A stretch of 64,000 nt of DNA from NCBI GenBank assembly GCA_964369805.1, contig CAYJFM010000002.1, forward strand, positions 20,617 to 84,616, given 5' to 3'. Of the stretch, positions 54,964 through 63,630 are shown one piece after another (positions within the stretch are counted from its first letter, which is position 1; each line of letters starts with the position of its first letter). A program made the translations under genes and the position numbers. The stretch comes from CAYJHC01 sp964369805. Its GTDB lineage: Bacteria; Bacillota; Clostridia; Peptostreptococcales; Anaerovoracaceae. Under the pieces are notes generated by a model, which worked only from the letters and a program-made list of their open reading frames with translations, made no database searches and was not told the DNA's origin.

Positions 54964-55059
54964 CTCATTTCCTCTTTCTTTTTAGATTTCCATCTTTGCT
55001 TTCTTTGCAAAGACGATTATACAATAAATTATATGTAATTTTACTTGGAGATAATTGCC

Positions 55060-55908
55060 TTAATCATCAAAGTCATCCGAGTCATCATAATCATCGGAAT
55101 CATCGAAATCGTCATCCGCATCCGAATAAGCGCCCCTAACTATCTCTGACTCATCCACTGGAGCAAGAAGCAATTTTCCTGTCCCTCTATATACATTTAC
55201 TAACCCTTCTCCCGTAGCAGCAGCACCGATTAAAGATTTTGTTACCTTCTCTACGGTAAACTCTAACGCTCCCGACCAGGCCACAACTAGATCACCATCC
55301 ACTTTAACCGATTCATCTTGCAAAATAATTTCGATTAATTCTTCCTTCGGGCATGTAGATTCGAGGCATAAAGCTCCACTTCCTACAACCTGGAGGTTAA
55401 ATAGCCCTTTCCCGCCACCGATTGCGCTAGAGAGGTTAGACCTCATAACCGTTTTAAGTTCTAGGGTAGATTCACAAGCTAAGAAAAGTCCATCTTGTAA
55501 AACCACTGAGCCATTCCATTCATTAACATCCAGAAGCAATACATATTTATATGTAGGCTCCAATACTAACGTTCCGTCCCCACTATATTCCGGCTTAATC
55601 GCTGACTCTCCAGTCACTTTAGCTTTTAGTGCCTTTCCAAGAAAGTTTCCAACACCTTTCACTCCTGTTGCAGCATTTACATTACCAATAGTCCACTGCA
55701 TAGCTCCTGCCTGTGTAGTAACCGATGCGGTGCCAAGATTACAAATTACCTGCTTTCTCCGTACATTCATCTCTGCAGCAAAATATGCGTCCTGGGCTGT
55801 AGCATAGTCAACACTCAAATCTTTTTGAAATTCAGCAACTCTAAAAGCCCCCATTTCTTCTGTCATGACTATATCGTCATTATCAATAAAGTTATTAATT
55901 TTGTACAT
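55060..55908 (-). CDS. AIM24-family protein with acidic repeat tail
   Basis: 282 residues; the first ~250 align with the shorter paralogue (QAGAMQWTIGNVNAATG, LEPTYKYVLLLDVNEW, VYRGTGKLLLAPV). The last ~20 residues are a triplet repeat of two Asp plus Ser, Tyr or Phe, absent from the neighbour. Such a tail could bind Ca2+ or basic partners; that is inference. At DNA level it is a GAT/GAC-rich short tandem repeat at about 55063-55115, likely to vary in length between strains. Confidence 0.9.
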   Translation of the reverse strand: MYKINNFIDNDDIVMTEEMGAFRVAEFQKDLSVDYATAQDAYFAAEMNVRRKQVICNLGTASVTTQAGAMQWTIGNVNAATGVKGVGNFLGKALKAKVTGESAIKPEYSGDGTLVLEPTYKYVLLLDVNEWNGSVVLQDGLFLACESTLELKTVMRSNLSSAIGGGKGLFNLQVVGSGALCLESTCPKEELIEIILQDESVKVDGDLVVAWSGALEFTVEKVTKSLIGAAATGEGLVNVYRGTGKLLLAPVDESEIVRGAYSDADDDFDDSDDYDDSDDFDD

Positions 55909-55994
55909 TGCATTACCCCTTTAATTATAGTTAATTATCAACTTATATCCAAATTTAACTTTCCTCTTTGATTTTAACATAGTTTCCCCAATGT

Positions 55995-56030
55995 AAAAAG
56001 CCTAATTTGATTTTACTAATTAGGCTTTTT
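55995..56030 (-). terminator. Terminator of the hydantoinase/DUF917 operon
   Basis: A perfect 13-bp stem (55995-56007 with 56018-56030) with A and T runs on both sides. It lies just after the hydantoinase-like stop. Confidence 0.9.
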
Positions 56031-56058
56031 ATTACTTATTCAATTTTCTTTTAAATAT

Positions 56059-57606
56059 CTATCCAAGATCCCCAGCCGCTTTAACTTTAACCCTGTTAGT
56101 ATTACCAGGGTAATATGCAAGAGGTACATCTTCTACGTCAATTATCTCAACTGTTCCTTCGATTGCTCCAGCATTTACAGCGTTTTTGATTGCTTCTGTT
56201 TTTGCAAATTCCAAGGCCTCTTCTCTCGGAGTAGTTTCGTAATCCATTAGCTGCTCAAAGGTTCCTGACAATTTTGAAATAGCTGATCCTATTGCATTTG
56301 CTGTTCCAAAGAATTCTGGCTTTATAACAGATTTTGCACCCGTTAGATCTGTTGGAAGTATTATTGAACCCCCACCTACAAGGACAACGTCAATATCCTC
56401 AGAGGTAACTTTCATGGCATCAATATTATCTTCTACCATTTCTCTCATTATTTCCATTGCATTCAATGCTACCTCTTCATCAATAGAAGCAACTAAAGAT
56501 TTATCACCAATATCCGCAAGACCTAGTTTTACTGCTATGTCTGTAGTTGTCATGGTATCTCCGCCAAAACACAGTGCTTTTTCTGTTATCATGTATCCAA
56601 CTGAATCTGGCCCTACTGTAACTTTGCCATTCTCTGTGCGGACTATAGATCCTCCTCCAAGGCCTACTGAAATTACATCTGGCATCCTAAAGTTTGTTCT
56701 AACTCCACCAATTGTAACAGCTACAGAGCTTTCACGAGGGAAACCCATAGAAATTACGCCGAGGTCCGTTGTAGTCCCCCCAACATCTATTACAATAGCA
56801 TCTTTTAACTTGCTTAGATATGATGCCCCTCTAATTGAGTTAGTTGGTCCACAGGCAATTGTTAAAATTGGATATTTTCTAGCCTGCTCCATTGTCATTA
56901 AAGTCCCATCATTTTGAGAAATGTAGATTTCTGCATTAGTTACTCCCATTTCCTCTAGGCTCTTTGCAAATCCTTCAGTAAAAGATTCTGCTACTTTATG
57001 AAGGGATGCATTAAGAATTGTAGCATTTTCTCTCTCAATAAGGCCCATAGAACCAATTTCACTTGAAATAGAAATGTGAACATCTTCTCCTAGTTGCTCT
57101 TTACAAATTTCTCTCACTCTAATTTCATGATCATTTCTCACTGTTGCGAAGCATGATGTAATGGCAATAGACTTAACTTTATCTTTAATTTCTGAGCAAA
57201 AATCTATAATTTCATCTTCATCAAGAGAAGCTATCTCCTTCCCATCATACTCAAATCCACCTTTAACAACTGCTGTTGCCTTAGCTATTTTTGCTAAATC
57301 TTCATCCCAGTCAACCATTGGCGTTATTCCTAAAGTTGCTGGTGCTGCTATTCTTAAAACAGCAATATCTTCTAGTTTTTTTCTCTCAACAATTGCATTT
57401 GTACATTGTGTGGTTCCAAGCATAGCTTGCTTGATTTCTTTAGGGTCTACTTTAGAATCCTCTAAAATGTTTTTAACTGCAGTTAATATCCCTTCGTATA
57501 TATCTCCAGTTGTAGGTTGCTTTAACTGTGAAACAATATTTAAATTTTCATCTATAAGGACAGCGTCGGTATTAGTACCTCCAACGTCAATTCCTAGTTT
57601 ATACAT
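56059..57606 (-). CDS. Hydantoinase A/5-oxoprolinase-family protein
   Basis: 515 residues from the ATG at 57606 (GGAGAA site). N-terminal KLGIDVGGTNTDAVLIDENL and central DAIVIDVGGTTTDLGVIS are the two phosphate-binding motifs of the ASKHA-fold HyuA family, with GGGSIV and GGGSIILP later. Members perform ATP-dependent opening of hydantoin or 5-oxoproline rings, usually with HyuB, which is absent here. The DUF917 gene directly upstream is its usual partner in one branch of the family. Confidence 0.92.
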   Translation of the reverse strand: MYKLGIDVGGTNTDAVLIDENLNIVSQLKQPTTGDIYEGILTAVKNILEDSKVDPKEIKQAMLGTTQCTNAIVERKKLEDIAVLRIAAPATLGITPMVDWDEDLAKIAKATAVVKGGFEYDGKEIASLDEDEIIDFCSEIKDKVKSIAITSCFATVRNDHEIRVREICKEQLGEDVHISISSEIGSMGLIERENATILNASLHKVAESFTEGFAKSLEEMGVTNAEIYISQNDGTLMTMEQARKYPILTIACGPTNSIRGASYLSKLKDAIVIDVGGTTTDLGVISMGFPRESSVAVTIGGVRTNFRMPDVISVGLGGGSIVRTENGKVTVGPDSVGYMITEKALCFGGDTMTTTDIAVKLGLADIGDKSLVASIDEEVALNAMEIMREMVEDNIDAMKVTSEDIDVVLVGGGSIILPTDLTGAKSVIKPEFFGTANAIGSAISKLSGTFEQLMDYETTPREEALEFAKTEAIKNAVNAGAIEGTVEIIDVEDVPLAYYPGNTNRVKVKAAGDLG

Positions 57607-57707
57607 AGTTTTCTCCATTCTACCGATTTATTATGGTACGGCTGCCAACGAAAGTTTAATTTAGATCTTACTTTCAATTTGCCTCTGTTTTTTATTTGAC
57701 TCTTCTT

Positions 57708-58790
57708 TTATTTACATCTATCTTCTATTGGAATATAGTCTGTATCACAGCCAAAGTAACGTGGGCCTACTAATTCAATCCCTGCTTCGCTCCTCCACAT
57801 CTCAAAACATTTTAGCCCAACAACTAATACTCTTTTTCCATATTTTAAAGCGTCTGTTGGTATTGGCAAGAATGTTTCAACGTCTACTAAGGTGATTAAG
57901 TCAGGTGTAGTCGCAAGTATTTCTCCATCCACTGTTGCTATTAAGTTCTCATTTTGGAACTCTACATCTGCTTTTCTCCCAGAATATTCACCGATTCCGT
58001 CAAGCAATACGTTTCCAACATTAAATGCTCCTTTAACTTCACGCTTAACATCTGTTATTTTCCCTTTAAATAGTTTGAACCCTTCTGTTTCTAGTAGGAA
58101 ATTTTCCTCTGGAGTTCTCTCTGGGTGATCCTTAACTTTTCTAATAGCTGCACCTAGTTTTTCACTTCTTGTTACTATATTCTTTACAGCATATTTCTTC
58201 ATAGTAGCTCCATCCATGCAATATAGTGCAACTGAAACTGAACCACCGCAACTCATTGTTACAGCTCTAGCAAGTTCTTCTGTCCACTTGTTTGTAATAG
58301 TGTCAAATATGCTGCTATTTCCTTTTTCGTCTACCAGTGCCATAGGTGTAGCCTTAACTCCCCCTATAGTAAAGGTAACCATTTGAAGCTCTGGGAATGC
58401 TCTTCCCATACCGTCACAGTCAACCATAGGAAGTCCAATTCTTGCAGCGGCTGCTATCGGAAGCATACTGTTTACCCCACCAGCTTCTATTGGCATAAAT
58501 GCATATATTTCCTTACCGAAGAATTTACTAACCATTTCATGAAGTTTCTGATATTCCATTCCTCCAATTCCTTTTTCTCCAAGAATTGTTGGTGCCCCCA
58601 TCATAGCAATAGGTACAATTAATGCGTCATCTGGAACCTCTTCAGGGTCTATTAGGCTAACTTCTCCACATTCTTTAATTGCTCCAATAGCCATCAGCTT
58701 ACCTATGTATGGATCGCCTCCACCACCAGCACCTAAAAGTGCTGCTCCTAAGGCTATATCTTCTACTTCTTTTAAGCCTATTTTTCTCAT
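57708..58790 (-). CDS. DUF917 (S-methyl-thiohydantoin desulfurase-like) protein
   Basis: A 360-residue protein with the family start RKIGLKEVEDIALGAALLGAGGGGDPYIGKL, PIEAGGVNSMLPIAAAARI and DCDGMGRAFPELQM. DUF917 proteins are linked by Pfam annotation to thiohydantoin desulfuration; the function in most clusters is unproven. It sits between an NCS1 permease and a HyuA protein, consistent with catabolism of a hydantoin-like ring. AAAGGAG site present. Confidence 0.9.
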   Translation of the reverse strand: MRKIGLKEVEDIALGAALLGAGGGGDPYIGKLMAIGAIKECGEVSLIDPEEVPDDALIVPIAMMGAPTILGEKGIGGMEYQKLHEMVSKFFGKEIYAFMPIEAGGVNSMLPIAAAARIGLPMVDCDGMGRAFPELQMVTFTIGGVKATPMALVDEKGNSSIFDTITNKWTEELARAVTMSCGGSVSVALYCMDGATMKKYAVKNIVTRSEKLGAAIRKVKDHPERTPEENFLLETEGFKLFKGKITDVKREVKGAFNVGNVLLDGIGEYSGRKADVEFQNENLIATVDGEILATTPDLITLVDVETFLPIPTDALKYGKRVLVVGLKCFEMWRSEAGIELVGPRYFGCDTDYIPIEDRCK

Positions 58791-58835
58791 GCTTTTTCTC
58801 CTTTATTTTTCAAAGTTTAAAGTTAATTTCTTTAT

Positions 58836-60104
58836 TTATTTTTCTTTGCTTAGTTTTCTTAATACAATGTAGACAACCATTCCAACTACCATACCGTTAA
58901 CTGGTCCTACAAAGAAAATCATAGAAGGGACATTACCAGTTACATATGCTACCGCTGCACCTAATACAAATGCAATAATTCCCACAGCATTAAATCCTTC
59001 TCTTGGTTTAAAGTTCTCTTTTTTTCCTTTTCCTAAAATCCAGTAATCTGCAATAATTACTCCGGCTACAGGTGGTATAAACGCTGTTAGAATGCTTAAG
59101 AAACCTTCAAATTGACCCATAAGTCCTGCTGCTGCAAGTACTGCTCCAATGATTCCAGCTATTGCAGTTGTAATTTTAAACTTGCTTTCTGTAAATCCTA
59201 ATAGGTTAGAAACTGCAATTCCTCCGCTATATGCATTTACAACATTTGTTGTCCAAGTCGCAAGCACTAAAGCAATAAGCCCGAATGCAGGAACACCAAC
59301 AGCTGTAAGTACTGCACTGATGTCAAACTGACCTGTTACAATCGATAGCACTGCTCCAGCAACCATAACCGCAAGTCCAGCTGGCATTACCCCAAGAAAG
59401 CTTGACTTTATAACGTCTTTTCTTGATTTTGCAAATCTTGAGTAGTCTCCACTGATAACACCTCCAAGTGCAAAAGTTGCAACTGTAAGGCTTATTCCCA
59501 TTACCATTGTCATCTCTACTGGCGGCACATAGTTTTCAATCATAGCCATTCCATCATTTTGTGTCATTGCTGCATATAGTCCGTACACAATTACAAGTAT
59601 TAGCGCAGGCACCGCTACATAATTTAAGTATTTTAGACCTTTGTATCCGTAAATTGCTGTTGCAAGCATAACTATTCCCCATACAAGGCTAGATAACCAA
59701 ACTGGAATGCTAACTCCTGTCATAGCTTCTATCATCGCCGAGAAAGATGCCCCGCATACAGCAGATTGGATTCCAAACCACCCAATACATGCAATAGCAA
59801 GCAAAAGGCTAATTATAAATTGTGCTCCTTTTTTACCAAGTGATGCCGATGCCATTGATACTGTTGGTAATCCAGTATCACAACTTTGCATCCCCATAAA
59901 CGACATGTATGTACACACGATTGCATATCCAATAACAATACATATAATTGTTTGTGTCAGCTGAAACCCTGACCCTACAAGTGAACCAATCATTAGTGCT
60001 GGAACACATACCATACTGCCAATCCAAATCATTGCTAAGCTTCCCCAGCCTTGCCTTTGATCTTCAGCAATTTCAAATCCTAATTTTCCATTATTGTTTT
60101 CCAT
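58836..60104 (-). CDS. NCS1-family (cytosine/hydantoin-type) permease
   Basis: A 422-residue, ~12-helix transporter. The N-terminal QRQGWGSLAMIWIGSMVCVP and the GGVISGDYSRFAKSRKDV loop are typical of the CodB branch of NCS1 carriers. It imports a nucleobase, hydantoin or related ring with H+ or Na+. It is the first gene of the permease-DUF917-HyuA operon, divergent from pucR, and so likely supplies the operon's substrate. Confidence 0.93.
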   Translation of the reverse strand: MENNNGKLGFEIAEDQRQGWGSLAMIWIGSMVCVPALMIGSLVGSGFQLTQTIICIVIGYAIVCTYMSFMGMQSCDTGLPTVSMASASLGKKGAQFIISLLLAIACIGWFGIQSAVCGASFSAMIEAMTGVSIPVWLSSLVWGIVMLATAIYGYKGLKYLNYVAVPALILVIVYGLYAAMTQNDGMAMIENYVPPVEMTMVMGISLTVATFALGGVISGDYSRFAKSRKDVIKSSFLGVMPAGLAVMVAGAVLSIVTGQFDISAVLTAVGVPAFGLIALVLATWTTNVVNAYSGGIAVSNLLGFTESKFKITTAIAGIIGAVLAAAGLMGQFEGFLSILTAFIPPVAGVIIADYWILGKGKKENFKPREGFNAVGIIAFVLGAAVAYVTGNVPSMIFFVGPVNGMVVGMVVYIVLRKLSKEK

Positions 60105-60211
60105 TTCTTCCTCCTACGAATAATTTGTTGTATAATACCAAAAGTATAAGAATATTTTATTATTTTTAATAAAATTTGTATTCATTTAATAAGCTAATTA
60201 TTTCCCCTTCT

Positions 60212-60233
60212 CTTTGTCCTTTAGGACAAAGAA
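60212..60233. promoter_or_regulatory. 9-bp inverted repeat in the divergent NCS1/pucR control region
   Basis: TCTTTGTCC and GGACAAAGA are perfect inverted arms around TTTA. It lies 108 bases before the permease start and 26 bases upstream of the pucR -35. It is a candidate PucR operator controlling both directions, or a structured leader. Confidence 0.55.
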
Positions 60234-60258
60234 TTTAGCGATTTTTATGCATCGTTTA

Positions 60259-60287
60259 TTGAGAGATTCTATAAACAATGTTATAAT
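60259..60287 (+). promoter_or_regulatory. Promoter of the PucR-family regulator
   Basis: TTGAGA (60259-60264) and a perfect TATAAT (60282-60287) are 17 bp apart, about 75 bases before the start codon. Confidence 0.7.
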
Positions 60288-60361
60288 CACATAAGGAAAT
60301 TATTATATTAGAAATTTATATATTTGCTTTGTTCTAATAGCCAAAGTATCGGAGGTATGTT

Positions 60362-61984
60362 ATGAGTATCACAGTGAATGACTGTTTAAATCTTCCTTGT
60401 CTAAAAGACGCAAGAGTTGTTGGAGGTCATAAAGGTTTGAATCGAATTGTTTCTTCTATTTCAGTACTTGAGTATGCTAACCCAGAATCTTTGCAAGAAG
60501 AATTGTTTAGTAATAGTGAATTTTATGGAAGTGAGCTAGTTATTTCAGCCTTTACTAGCGTGAAGGATGATATTGAAGCACAATGTGCTAATATTGAGCG
60601 ATTAGCCGCTGTTGGTGAAGTTGGACTTATTCTATACTATGTTGGTATTTTCTTACCAAAGATTGATAAAAGCCTAATAGCCCTTGCCAACGAGCTAGAC
60701 TTTCCTATCATTGTAATGCCCGAAAACAGATTTAATCTTCGCTACAGCGAGGTTATCGTCGAAGTAATGGAGGCAATTATCGCAGACCGCTCTCGCAACA
60801 ATTATTTTGTAAGTGAAATTCTTGAGCGTATCTCGAAGTTAAAGAAAGCTCAGCGAACTATGGATAATGTTCTTCGTATGATTAGCGACAGAATCCACTC
60901 AACCATCCTACTCACTGATGAAAACAATAAAATCTTAAATATTGCAGTATGGCCAAGGGGCTACGAAGATGATTTTTCTACCATTTTTGAAAATTTCGAT
61001 AAAAAAAGCACTAGCTCTGCTTCTTATATTATAGATTTTGATGGAACTTCTATGTACATTTGCACATCCGAGCTAACAATAGAAGATGGACATAAAGTAA
61101 AATTTCATATTGCCAAGGACAATGATTATGAAACTTCAGATTTTGTAAGACAAACAAAAGAAATCCTTAGGATATCACTTAATCTATTTAGTCAAAACCA
61201 TTCTACTGTCGTTCTATCTGAGTTAGTGAGAGCAATTTTAGATGACGAGCCAATGAACATGAGAAGGCTAGCAACTTTCTTTAATATCAATGTATCTGAA
61301 TTTAATTCTTTATGGGTTTTAAAGCCTAATAATCAAAATAAAGACGTAGCTATAGATAGTGTAATCTCTTCTACTATTGAATTTTTGGACACCTATTCAA
61401 ATACACTAGTTGTAGATCAGTATAATAATTCTGTAGTAATTTTTATGGATAAGAAGTCTATTGCTGTTGGTAATGCTGCACTGTACTCTTCCGAGCTTAT
61501 AAAACTACTGAAGATGCAAGGTCATTACTATGATTTAGTAATTTGCAACCAGCTTATAACCACTAAAGATGTGCGTAGCGCGTACCTAGTGATTGATGCC
61601 CATTTATCTTCAGCTAAAATTATTTTTCCTAGCAAGTCCATTCTCACGGCGGAAGACTTAATCTTTTCTCATAGCTGCGAGAAGATAATAGAAGCAGGCG
61701 AGTCTTCCTTAGAAAGAAAGTTAGCTCCTTTAATTTACTTAATTAGTCACTCTAATTTAAGCGGGTTTGATGTAGAGTCCACATTGTCAACTTATATGTT
61801 AGATTGTCAGCAAAATGTAGGGCTATCGGCCGACACATTATTTTTGCACAAAAACACCATGAAGTATAGACTCCAACAAATTACAGAAAAACTCGGACAC
61901 TCCATTAAGAAGATGCCCGAGTCATATAATCTTTATCAAGCCTGTGCAATACATAGGCTCCTTGAAAATTCAAAAAAAAATTAG
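60362..61984 (+). CDS. PucR-family transcriptional regulator
   Basis: A 540-residue protein. The N-terminal PucR ligand domain (LPCLKDARVVGGHKGLNRIV, LVISAFTSVKDDIEAQ) spans ~1-135. A middle GGDEF-like/CdaR region follows, and the C-terminal HTH_30 is DTLFLHKNTMKYRLQQITEK. PucR regulators activate purine or related ring catabolism. Divergence from the permease/DUF917/HyuA operon makes that operon its likely target. GGAGG site before ATG. Confidence 0.92.
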   Translation: MSITVNDCLNLPCLKDARVVGGHKGLNRIVSSISVLEYANPESLQEELFSNSEFYGSELVISAFTSVKDDIEAQCANIERLAAVGEVGLILYYVGIFLPKIDKSLIALANELDFPIIVMPENRFNLRYSEVIVEVMEAIIADRSRNNYFVSEILERISKLKKAQRTMDNVLRMISDRIHSTILLTDENNKILNIAVWPRGYEDDFSTIFENFDKKSTSSASYIIDFDGTSMYICTSELTIEDGHKVKFHIAKDNDYETSDFVRQTKEILRISLNLFSQNHSTVVLSELVRAILDDEPMNMRRLATFFNINVSEFNSLWVLKPNNQNKDVAIDSVISSTIEFLDTYSNTLVVDQYNNSVVIFMDKKSIAVGNAALYSSELIKLLKMQGHYYDLVICNQLITTKDVRSAYLVIDAHLSSAKIIFPSKSILTAEDLIFSHSCEKIIEAGESSLERKLAPLIYLISHSNLSGFDVESTLSTYMLDCQQNVGLSADTLFLHKNTMKYRLQQITEKLGHSIKKMPESYNLYQACAIHRLLENSKKN

Positions 61985-61989
61985 TCTTT

Positions 61990-62325
61990 ATGGTTGGTTT
62001 TGATAATTCTGCTTTTAACATATCAAAATCGCTATTTGATGATATAGCAGAGTTTGTTGATGAACGTTATGTAGATGAGAGCGAAAATCTTAATTCAAGG
62101 TGAAGTTTAATTGAAGAAGCTACCTATTTCGAAGAAAGTATAATGCTCTTCGAAACCTGTGAAAAGGCTATGCCTATTCATGACTTAGAGAATATGCTGA
62201 CAAATATTGATAATGCTTTTTCCGAAGAGCTTTTAAAGCTGATTGACATTAAAGAAAAACCCGATATTGAAGCTTATAAAAAAGTAAAGATTTACTTAAA
62301 CAGCGGGTTACACACTAGCACATAG
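61990..62325 (+). pseudogene. Small unknown gene interrupted by an in-frame TGA
   Basis: From an ATG at 61990 the frame reads MVGFDNSAFNISKSLFDDIA and continues for 37 codons to a TGA at 62101. It then stays open in the same frame for 73 codons to 62325 with similar composition (ETCEKAMPIHDLENML, KPDIEAYKKVKIYL). There is no ribosome site and no selenocysteine context that I recognise, so a nonsense-inactivated gene is the likely reading. The family is unknown. Confidence 0.5.
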
Positions 62326-62627
62326 CAATAAATTTGATATAATTGTCGAGTATTTTCTAACAAATAAAATTTATAACCTATATACGTCAAAGAAACACTA
62401 TTCGCCTTTGAGCAAAATTTGTTAGGAGTTTGATAAAACAGAGAACTCATACCGTTTTCGGTATTAGTTCTCTGTTATAATAACCTCAAGACAAGATGAA
62501 ATCAAATATTTCTGTGTCCTTGAGAACATTGAAACATAAACACATACTTCGTCTGCAGTGCTACGCACATAAAATTACATAAGTAATTTTGTTTATATTA
62601 TAATATAGAAAAAATAGGTGATATATC
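62326..62627. other. Intergenic region with hairpin and WYL-gene control elements
   Basis: No gene. It holds a 17-bp hairpin with one mismatch (62437-62453 with 62460-62476), lacking a clear U tail, and the palindrome and -10 box described separately. Confidence 0.6.
62571..62604 (+). promoter_or_regulatory. Palindrome AAAATTACATAAGTAATTTT and -10 box before the WYL gene
   Basis: An 8-bp perfect inverted repeat (62571-62578 and 62583-62590) lies eight bases before a TATAAT (62599-62604). It therefore falls where RNA polymerase would contact the spacer and -35. The start codon is 24 bases after the -10. A candidate autoregulatory operator for the WYL protein. Confidence 0.55.
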
Positions 62628-63623
62628 ATGGCAAACGCAAAAGTTAAGCTGGTGCGTATTTGGGAAATTTTACAAGATACTGATGAAGAACACCCATTAA
62701 CTGCACCACAAATCGGTGAAAAATTAAAGAACTATGGAATAGAAGCAGAGCGCAAATCAATATGCAGAGATATAAATATCCTAATAGATAACTTAGGTTA
62801 TGATATTATTTCTCCAAAACACGGAGAGCGTCATGGTTACTATGTGGCAAGCCGAGATTTTGAAAATTGTGAACTTAAAATACTCTTAGATGCTGTGTGT
62901 AGTTCAAAGTTTCTTACCAAAGATAGTACTGATAAACTAACTAAAAAAATATTAGGTCTTGCAAGTGGAGAAAATGCAAAACTTCTTAAAACTACATTTC
63001 CTATCAAAAGTGAATTAAAAAGCAGAAATGTATCCACTAAAATGAATATCGAAGAAGTGCTAAGAGCGATAAAATATAATAAGCAGATAAAATTTCAATA
63101 TAGTTATACCGACACCGATATGAAAAATAAGCTACGTAGAGATGGACTTTATTATATCGTCAACCCTTATGCCATTATTTGGCAAAACGAACAGTATTAC
63201 CTTATTGGTAATTATGATAAATACAATGATTTAAGTTATTATCGTCTTGATAGAATGATACGCTTAGATACCACTGGAAATGTAAGTAAATCTGCTACTG
63301 ACATCTTAGGACCAAATGCAGATATTCGCATTAAGGAATATGTTAAGACTTCTCTCTATCATTATGGTGGTGATAAAATAAGGCTTGAACTTTTTGTAAA
63401 AAGTTATATGGTTGATGATTTAATCGATAGATTCGGGACTGAGCTTACATTCAAGGAACAGAAAGATGGATACCTTGTAAGAGTAGATGTTATGGATAGT
63501 AATGGGCTTTATTATTGGTTACTACAATATGAAAATCACATTAAGGTAATATCCCCAACATCAGTTAAGGATAAATTGCTTGAAAAAGTCAATGGAATTT
63601 TAGAGTTATATAAAAAGGAGTGA
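62628..63623 (+). CDS. WYL-domain transcriptional regulator
   Basis: A 331-residue protein with an N-terminal winged HTH (LVRIWEILQDTDEEHPLTAP, EAERKSICRDINILIDNLGY) and a central WYL domain (YYIVNPYAIIWQNEQYYLIG, YYRLDRMIRL). A C-terminal WCX-like segment with LRRDGLYY before and YWLLQYENHI after is present. WYL proteins sense nucleic acids or small ligands and often regulate defence or DNA-damage genes. It is seven bases from the truncated gene that follows. Confidence 0.93.
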   Translation: MANAKVKLVRIWEILQDTDEEHPLTAPQIGEKLKNYGIEAERKSICRDINILIDNLGYDIISPKHGERHGYYVASRDFENCELKILLDAVCSSKFLTKDSTDKLTKKILGLASGENAKLLKTTFPIKSELKSRNVSTKMNIEEVLRAIKYNKQIKFQYSYTDTDMKNKLRRDGLYYIVNPYAIIWQNEQYYLIGNYDKYNDLSYYRLDRMIRLDTTGNVSKSATDILGPNADIRIKEYVKTSLYHYGGDKIRLELFVKSYMVDDLIDRFGTELTFKEQKDGYLVRVDVMDSNGLYYWLLQYENHIKVISPTSVKDKLLEKVNGILELYKKE

Positions 63624-63630
63624 TTTTATT

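Noticed and set aside
62101..62103. Selenocysteine at the in-frame TGA
   Set aside because: No hairpin of bacterial SECIS type is apparent just after it, the gene has no redox family signature and no ribosome site.
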